Shown here piece by piece: positions 58,477 through 64,000 of a stretch of 64,000 nucleotides of DNA. A program made the translations under genes and the position numbers. Numbering within the stretch: the first letter of the stretch is position 1; each line of letters opens with the position of its first letter. Under the pieces are notes generated by a model. It had not been told where the DNA came from. It was given only the letters and a program-made list of their open reading frames with translations, and ran no database searches. The DNA is from Pictodentalium vernedei (lineage: Eukaryota; Mollusca; Scaphopoda; Dentaliida; Dentaliidae): assembly GCA_031216915.1 (NCBI GenBank), contig CM062293.1, positions 152,280,285 through 152,344,284 of the forward strand. The letters are read 5' to 3'.

Positions 58477-58748
58477 CCTCAAAAATTACGTGTCGACCAG
58501 AACTACTGCTGAACGAGTTTATACCAAGAAAAGAACGATGAGACCTCCGAAAAAGTCCGTCCAGTACAAATTCGAAATGTACCCCGCAGACATTAACTGC
58601 GAAAAACCTGCACGAGGTTTTCGTGGGGCAGGTGATTTTCATGATCCACACTAAACTTGGTAATATATTGATGTGTCCAATGGCACGTATCCAATACAGT
58701 TTTCCAAAAATATCAACATCAGTTTGGATGTCCCCTACTTTTTTGAAA

Positions 58749-59134
58749 AGTATATTTTATATTAGAAAATTTCGATCCACTTGCGTAAATGTGTACCAAT
58801 CAGGTGGCGATCTGGCACAGAAAGCGGCCGCTTTTGCGGCCATAGTACTGTACCTGTATTCTCCCTTTGTAGCTGGAACCGTTAAGTATTTTTGTACTTT
58901 CGTGATTTGGTACAAAGCAAGATACATATGTTGAAAACACATTTAAAGCTGTCCGCAAAAAAAAAAAGAAAAGAATTCTAAAATGTGACCAGTTGAGAAA
59001 AATATCAAAAATAGCAAAAGCACACGTTAGTCCAGCATGGGGTTTCCATTCAAATTGTCCCCTAAAACACTTGTCAAGAGTTATTGCAGATACATAATTT
59101 CTAGACGTCCCTTCATGTCACTGCTTTAACCTGT
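58749..59134. other. Stretch without recognised gene
   Basis: Nothing recognisable apart from a GC-rich palindromic patch, AGCGGCCGCT near 58822, and an A run near 58959. Confidence 0.5.
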
Positions 59135-59146
59135 TATTAAAATGTT

Positions 59147-59284
59147 ATTTATTTATTAAGGTTTAACGAAACTTTAACAGCCAAGGTCATATCGTGTCAG
59201 CGACAGTTTTACTGGTGGAGGAAGCCGGAGTACCCGGAGAGAATTACTGAGTAACGACGAATAGCTGCCAGCTCCTCAGCATCG
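59147..59284 (-). mobile_element. 5'-truncated SINE with 12-bp target-site duplication
   Basis: Reverse complement of the SINE 3' part carried in the array units: CTCCTCCACCAG-type sequence, ACTGTCGCTGACACG, CTTGGCTGTTAAAG and a TAAATAAAT tail facing left. It is flanked by a perfect direct repeat, TATTAAAATGTT, at 59135-59146 and 59285-59296. Tail, 5' truncation and duplication together are the signature of LINE-assisted insertion. Confidence 0.85.
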
Positions 59285-59429
59285 TATTAAAATGTTGAAT
59301 ATGCTCACCTGTCATGTATGTGTAATGTAATAGCATAAAGAGTACTTAATTACAAGTGTGTCCCTTGAACTACACAACCAGGCGAACTGAATTGCAGATT
59401 AACGTAGAAGTCCTATCTATTATATGATC

Positions 59430-59495
59430 TCACCTTTCTTTTCGTTTTCTCGCCACAATTTAGCCTTAGCTGCTGATGTGGCGTTATTAAACCAG
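59430..59495 (+). mobile_element. 3' tip of an I/Nimb-type LINE
   Basis: CTTTTCGTTTTCTCGCCAC, TTAGCCTTAGCTGCTGATG and TGGCGTTATTAAACC match the 3' end of the LINE at 49640-55396 and of the piece at 63479-63536. Only about the last 70 bp are present. Confidence 0.65.
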
Positions 59496-59675
59496 TTCAT
59501 TAAATATGGTAATGCAAGATCCATCAGACACAGGCAAATAATAGTATATTTAGACCCTGGTGAGGGGGGCGAGGAATGATGAACATTTGTTGTCAGTGAC
59601 ACTAATTGATGTTTATTTGAAAAGTATTTTATTAACATTTATGCTGCCGAAGGTGACTTTTGTCACCTGTTTTAT

Positions 59676-59797
59676 GATATTATCTGTACGTTATCTATAC
59701 ACAGAACAACCCAACCATCTGATCAATTGTTGGAAAGGGCTCGTGGAGCCATTTCTAATAATTAATCAGGTGATAGAGTTCCAAGTATGTTATAAAT
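59676..59797. mobile_element. 122-bp hairpin element, copy B
   Basis: Second copy of the element at 57965. Central arms are at 59717-59742 and 59746-59771 with a 3-nt loop (GTG); about 21 of 26 positions pair. It lies between LINE and Tc1 remnants in plain intergenic sequence, so the element exists outside the Tc1 context. Confidence 0.75.
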
Positions 59798-60180
59798 TGT
59801 ATTAAACTTCCTCACATACAGGCATTCATAGAGGTCCTCCATATATGGCTAAAGTGGGCATGGCATTAAAAGAGTTAAATGCGTGTCGTTAAATACTTCA
59901 CAATCTACACTTTAACGGGGACGATTTCCTGATGCGGTCTCTGCGGATAATACCTAGACCTAATTTACTGAACTCGTTTTGTAAATTTCGATATAAACTG
60001 GATACTTGTTGGTGGTCCTCTATATCTTTTTCACTGTTATTGATAATATCCGACAAATGTTTATGGAATGCTCTAGAAGAGAACATTACAAGAAATGGTG
60101 TCCGTGATTGTTGGTATTAACTAGGGGGGAAATAATACTTTTTCTGTAATTGTATGATATGATAAAATATATTATTCCGA
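59798..60180. other. Stretch without recognised gene
   Basis: A minus-strand frame at 59898-60086 (starts MFSSRAFHKHLSD, polar, possibly helical) is open for 62 codons. No family is recognised; it could be a transposon or exon fragment. Confidence 0.45.
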
Positions 60181-61655
60181 AATGTAGGGGACATCCAAAC
60201 CGATGTTAATTTTTTTCGGAAAATGGTATTGAATACGAGTAATTGGACACATCAATATGTTATCAAGTTTGGTGTGGATCAGTAATGTCACCGCGCAGGT
60301 TTTTCGCACAAGCGCAGCGTTAATGTCTGTGGGGTACGTTTTGAAATTTTCGTTTGTACTGGACGGGCTTTTTCGGAGGCCTCTCTCACCGTTCTTTTCT
60401 TGGTATAATAAACTCGTTCATCAATACTTTCTGGTCGAAAAGTAACGCTTGAGGTATGCGAAGACTGACACGTAACGAATGTTTACTTGTCGTTGGCATG
60501 TTGGAAGCTGGCAATACACAGACTGCAGTGGCTCAAATTCTCAATGTTACTCAATCGGTGATTAGCAGGTTGTGGTCATGCCTCCGTCAGACAGGAAATG
60601 TTGATGACAGATGTCGGTCAGGTCGTCAAAGGGCGACAACTGCTAACCAGGATCATTTCATCCTAACCACAACATTACGTAACCGCCATCAAAGTGCCTC
60701 AGTAATTGGACAGAAGCTGCACCGAGCGACAAATGTGCCGGTCAGTGGCCAGACGATCCGAAATCGCCTACACAGCTGAAATTTGTAAGCTCGACGACCT
60801 AGAATAATTCCACGTTTGACTGAACGTCACATCGCAGCAAGGCATACTTGCTGTGGAGCACAACAGCGCTGGAACAAGGAACAACGTCATGTTTTTCAAT
60901 AAATCGAGGTTCACTCTCGATTTCCACGACAGGCGAAACAGGGTGTGGCGGCGGCAGAACGAAAGATACCATGACGTAACCGTTAGGCAGTGTGATCGTT
61001 TTAGTGGTGGATCGACAATGGTGTGGGGAGGCATAACCTTGACAAACAGCATTACATATCCAAGGGCGTGTCACTGCCGTGACAACATGTTAGCAGCTGA
61101 TGTGGTACCATTTGCGCGACGTCACGGCCGTCGATTCATTTTCGAAAATGACAAAGGAAGAGCACACAGGACCCTTGTACAGAGTTCATCCAGGAGCAGA
61201 ACATCACTACACTGCCTTGGCCAGCACTAAGTCCAGACCTTTCACCAATCGAGAACGTCTTCGATAAGCCTGCCAGTCGTCTACGACAACGACAACAGCC
61301 CCCTACCACTGTCCACGAAGTCGTCGCTGCACTACAGGATGAATGGAAAAACATCAGTCAAGCTGATATTGTATGTTTGGTGAGGAGTCTACCACGTCGG
61401 ATCTACGCTTGTCGCGCGAACCAAGGAGGATTTACAAGGTATTGACGTCTTGAACTGAATGTGGTAAATTCTCTGACTGATAGTCCATATCTTCTACAGC
61501 TCAGTGCGTGGAAGGTGTGCTTTTCATACACTCAACTATTGCTGAAATCATTCACCAGATGTCACAGTGTAATGCCTCAACTGTCTTTTTGATGAAAATA
61601 TAAATATATTTCTTCATATATCTCACTTTTATCAAATATCCCCTACTTTTTTAAT
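60181..61655 (+). mobile_element. Tc1-type DNA transposon, family 2, plus copy
   Basis: Ends are GTAGGGGACATCC (60184) and ATCCCCTACTTTTTT (ending about 61652), inverted with respect to each other. About 1.47 kb. It lies about 1.4 kb from the minus copy and faces the opposite way. Leader sequences between the end and the start codon are shared by both copies. Confidence 0.8.
60456..61445 (+). pseudogene. Tc1-type transposase, family 2, broken
   Basis: Starts MRRLTRNECLLVVGMLEAGN, then the helix-turn-helix AQILNVTQSVISRLWS, VDDRCRSGRQRATTANQD and VSGQTIRNRLHS. A frame change follows. The catalytic part reads FFNKSRFTLDFHDRRNRVW where relatives have FTDESRF, so the first Asp is lost; FIFENDKGRAHR keeps the second Asp; LSPDLSPIENVFD near 61238 keeps the Glu. 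It ends NQGGFTRY and TGA. The span is 330 codons, the normal family length, but stops and shifts inside make it dead. Confidence 0.85.
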
Positions 61656-62650
61656 TGTGTAGTGTTGGGTACTTCGTTCCCTGTATTTCCTGAAGTGCCA
61701 ACAATGGTTCTGTAATCTCTTCTTTTTGTTGAGAGTTATACTATAATGATTAAAAAAAATCTTGAACAGTTTATCGGGATCTGCACTTGGGTGTAAAGCG
61801 TTTCTTAAATACCGTGCTTTAATGTCTAGAGTTTAGATCATATCGAGTCATATCGAGTCCACATGTGGTCATCATAAGCTGAGAGATCGGAAAAATTATA
61901 TTTGGTTACTTTTTGTCATCGATCCTCTTCGTCCGCCCCTCTTTCTTTAACAGATATATAAATTCGATAAGGTACAGAACTACCCTTTTAACCATTTGAT
62001 CTCGCAAGACCGATTTTTCGGCCTAAGACATAATTTTGTCCCATTTTTGTCTTATTATAAGAAGTCTATACACGGTGGCAATAAAAGAATAATATCTGTA
62101 GTTACCAGTACTATTATTCATTCTCTCAGTATATTGATATTGGACCGATCCAGCTCACTGTATGTGTACACAGAGGCCCCACCATTCCATGAAAGGAGGC
62201 CCTACCATTCCATGAAAAGAAATCGACCTTACTTCTATCGTCCCAGATTTCAACCACATGTTGTATTCTCAGAATACTTGGTGCCAAATGAATACAGAGC
62301 CAATAAGCTTCACACTATCATAACACTTCGCCACTGGGCGTTCTATAGTTAACTCGTAACCTGATGATTATTGAGTATTGAACCGTGAAGCAGCCATGAC
62401 TGATTTGGATGAACAATTCATCGAAACGTAAATCCAGAAATCATCGTTGAAAACATCTATTGAAGTTACAGGTGTAAAATTGAATTAAAAACGCACAAAT
62501 AAAACTTATATCAATGACAAGAGAAATCTTGGTAGATCCCTCATCAGTACGCAGAGAGTTAATCATAATTGCAAAGAAAAACACGGGAAAATACTTTGCA
62601 TTTGACACACCGGCAAAACACGTAATAATTTAGATATTAACTCGACCATA
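61656..62650. other. Stretch without recognised gene
   Basis: A 118-codon plus-strand frame at 61996-62352 is open but has no recognised domain, and a perfect-looking short tandem repeat lies inside it (62173-62218). CATATCGAGT is doubled near 61838-61860. Confidence 0.45.
62173..62218. repeat. Two copies of a 23-bp direct repeat
   Basis: GAGGCCCCACCATTCCATG and GAGGCCCTACCATTCCATG, each followed by AAAG or AAAA, stand side by side with a period of 23 bp. Confidence 0.9.
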
Positions 62651-62654
62651 ATGT

Positions 62655-62930
62655 GTTCCTTGTCAGCAGGTGTTGGCAGCAGGTGTGACTGTCTATTACA
62701 TGACATAATAACACTTTGGCCAGCCGCTGATTTGTCGCCACTGATTATCGTCATGTCAGAGGGCATTATTTCACTGCAGAATCTCTAAGAGATCTTTTAT
62801 CATACGAGTCAATACAATCATATCTGAAAGCAATCAACTTTTTTAGTCAATTTTAAAATTGTTTCATTTTTTTTAAACTAGACTCCAATCTAAATATCAC
62901 CAGGTAGGTTTATACGTTATCACCTTTCTC
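62655..62930 (+). pseudogene. C-terminal end and 3' flank of a second I/Nimb LINE
   Basis: CAGCAGGTGTTGGCAG and, after a rearranged stretch, codons reading SLRDLLSYESIQSYLKAINFF match the end of ORF2 of the LINE at 49640-55396 (SLLDLFYKTKSHKVLSFLKEINLF). The stop is followed by T-rich 3' sequence up to TATCACCTTTCT, where a foreign segment intervenes. The tail resumes at 63479. Confidence 0.65.
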
Positions 62931-63478
62931 GTGTCTTCTCTGGTACTGAAATGGTTAACCGGAAATTCGGTTTGAAGCCAGTTAGCTACCTAACCAATTA
63001 GAAAAACTGTCAACCGGTTATCCGAAATATCGATCGTTTAAAAAGCAGTAAAACTGTCGCTTCTCCTTTGTAATATATTACAAATCGAAGACGCGTTGAA
63101 AAGAGAAATAATCGACTTTGGCGTTCAAGACTTCGTTAATGATCGGCAGTTTCCGTGAGCAATGTGTAATCGCAGAAACTATTCCGTAGTGTGTATACAA
63201 ACGAACGATGTCGAGTACTCGACAACGTTCGTTTGTATACACGCTACGGAATAGTTTGAGAATACTGCTTTCCAATGACTATAGTTTTAATCCCATATTC
63301 GGTGAAATAATGGCCACGTATAACCGGATATTATCCGGTTATAGCTCTTGGTTACTCGGTTACGAAAATGAGCCACTCGTTTCATCACCGACCACTCTTC
63401 AGACAAATCTTGTCTTTGCAAGAATTCTATTGTAATTATTTCATAGTTTCATTCTACCTCACAATTGACGTTTTAATT
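62931..63478. mobile_element. About 550-bp insert with a large palindrome, splitting the LINE 3' flank
   Basis: The LINE 3' flank reads CACCTTTCT before this segment and TTCGTTTTCTCGCCACG after it; at 59430 the two halves are contiguous, so the segment is an insertion. TTTCT next to both edges may be a short target duplication. Inside lie an 82-bp palindrome (63176-63257) and several AACCGG words. No coding capacity or known family is recognised. Confidence 0.55.
63176..63257. repeat. 82-bp near-perfect palindrome without spacer
   Basis: Arms of 41 bp match at 39 positions and meet at GAGTACTC with no loop. Both arms contain CTATTCCGTAG and GTATACAAACGAACG. Such sequences extrude as cruciforms and are unstable in cloning. 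Confidence 0.95.
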
Positions 63479-63536
63479 TCTTTCGTTTTCTCGCCACGAT
63501 GGAGTCTTAGCTGCTGATGTGGCGTTAAACTCCAAT
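63479..63536 (+). mobile_element. LINE 3' tip (continuation of 62655-62930)
   Basis: TCTTAGCTGCTGATGTGGCG and GTTAAACTCCAAT are the terminal words of the I/Nimb family. The tail is itself interrupted by the SINE that follows. Confidence 0.75.
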
Positions 63537-63892
63537 TATTTATTTATGTGCTGGTTTTTAAAGGGACATACTTACGAACAATGGCTAATCGTGACCGTGA
63601 CAGTTTTACGGGTCGAGGAAGCCGGAGTACCAGGAGAGAATTACCAAGCATCAAAGAGCAACTGTCAGCTCCTCAACATTCTAACTCTGCTCAAGCTCCG
63701 CTCAAGCAGGGTTACAACGATTGAAGACGTGTGCACCATCGTCGTGCAATACGCATTAGTACACGGCGTAATCGTGCCCACATGTAGGCAACCGGGATAA
63801 GGTGCCTTGTCCAAGGACACAACGCGGGTCCTCTCGGACGGGGACCTCTAGCATAGACGTCCAACAGTCTATAACTGAGCCACCCCACTCTG
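63537..63892 (-). mobile_element. Minus-strand tRNA-headed SINE, about 355 bp, nested in the LINE tail
   Basis: Read on the minus strand it starts with a tRNA-like head (GTGGCTCAGTTATAGAC and a weak B box), then TGTCCTTGGACAAGGCACC, TCCTGGTACTCCGGCTTCCT, ACTGTCACGGTCACG and a TAAATAAAT tail. It is flanked by GTTAAACTCCAAT (63524-63536) and GTTAAACTCTAAT (63893-63905), 12 of 13 identical, the likely target duplication. This is the fullest copy of the SINE whose 3' part is fixed in the 4.3-kb array. Confidence 0.8.
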
Positions 63893-63905
63893 GTTAAACT
63901 CTAAT

Positions 63906-64000
63906 AAATAATAACTAGATACAAACTGGGGACGAGTTGAAGATTCTATTTATTATACGACCCAAAAACCGCACGGTGGCGTTGTGTACTAAGGCGCACT
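63906..64000. other. End of window, no recognised content
   Basis: AAATAATAA-type tail remnants and then unrecognised sequence. GCGTTGTGTACTAAGGCGC at the very end resembles part of the SINE core and may be the start of another copy. Confidence 0.4.

Larger units (their letters stand above)
57149..58748 (-). mobile_element. Tc1-type DNA transposon, family 2, minus copy
   Basis: The ends are inverted: TAAAAAAACTAGGGGATAT at the left and GTCCCCTACTTTTTTGA at the right. They match the ends of the plus copy at 60181-61655 (GTAGGGGACATCC and ATCCCCTACTTTTTT). About 1.6 kb, the usual Tc1 size, including a 122-bp foreign insertion (57965-58086). TA target duplications are likely but cannot be placed with certainty because the flanks are AT-rich. 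Confidence 0.8.

Noticed and set aside
59650-59668. AGGTGACTTTTGTCACCT hairpin as a regulatory site
   Set aside because: Only a 7-bp stem, plausible by chance, with no context.
61996-62352. A 118-codon host gene
   Set aside because: No recognised domain, contains a recent 23-bp duplication in a non-multiple-of-three period, no promoter or splice context.

Overview
This is eukaryotic DNA with no host gene that I can support. The families present suggest a lophotrochozoan, most likely a mollusc: an I/Nimb-type LINE ending in a short GATGTGGCG tail with an AAAC run, a tRNA-headed SINE with a CCTTGGGCAAGGCAC core and a TAAATAAA tail, a Jockey-type LINE, and two Tc1/mariner families. That is inferred from repeat families; no host gene was used.

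Positions 1-39730 are one tandem array of a unit of about 4.3 kb: nine full units (starts 1, 4323, 8640, 12958, 17251, 21558, 25935, 30325, 34636) and a partial tenth from 39401. The array already runs at base 1, so it extends left of the window and the unit phase used here is arbitrary. Every unit is non-coding as far as I can see. Each holds a TATA-like site with a nearby hairpin, a strong splice-donor-like site inside another hairpin, a C/CA microsatellite, a decayed tRNA-like head and the 3' part of a SINE. Neighbouring units are most alike. Units 1-3 form one group and units 5-8 another; unit 4 lies between them, and unit 9 is a mosaic that also carries a 719-bp insert with two poly-A tracts.

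The array stops at 39730 against a DNA element with inverted terminal repeats of about 500 bp (39731-42314). More pieces of the same repeat family follow (42390-42667, 45583-45660, 46030-46165), and a 5'-truncated Jockey-type LINE on the minus strand lies between two of them (42668-45596). A Tc1-type transposon and a truncated inverted relative follow (46.4-47.9 kb). Then comes 1.3 kb without recognisable content, apart from two long G runs.

A nearly full-length but decayed I/Nimb-clade LINE covers about 49.6-55.4 kb (ORF1 with a zinc knuckle; ORF2 with endonuclease, reverse transcriptase, RNase H and C-terminal region). From 57.1 to 61.7 kb there are two copies, in opposite orientation, of a second Tc1 family. 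One is interrupted by a 122-bp hairpin element whose second copy lies at 59676. The last 1.4 kb is a nest: the 3' end of a second I/Nimb LINE, split by a roughly 550-bp insert carrying an 82-bp palindrome, with a minus-strand SINE inserted into the LINE tail.

The window therefore records a local satellite amplification beside a graveyard of nested transposons. The best candidates for something undescribed are the 4.3-kb macrosatellite, the long-TIR element at its edge, the 122-bp hairpin element, the palindrome-bearing insert, and the chimeric retroposed insert in unit 9.
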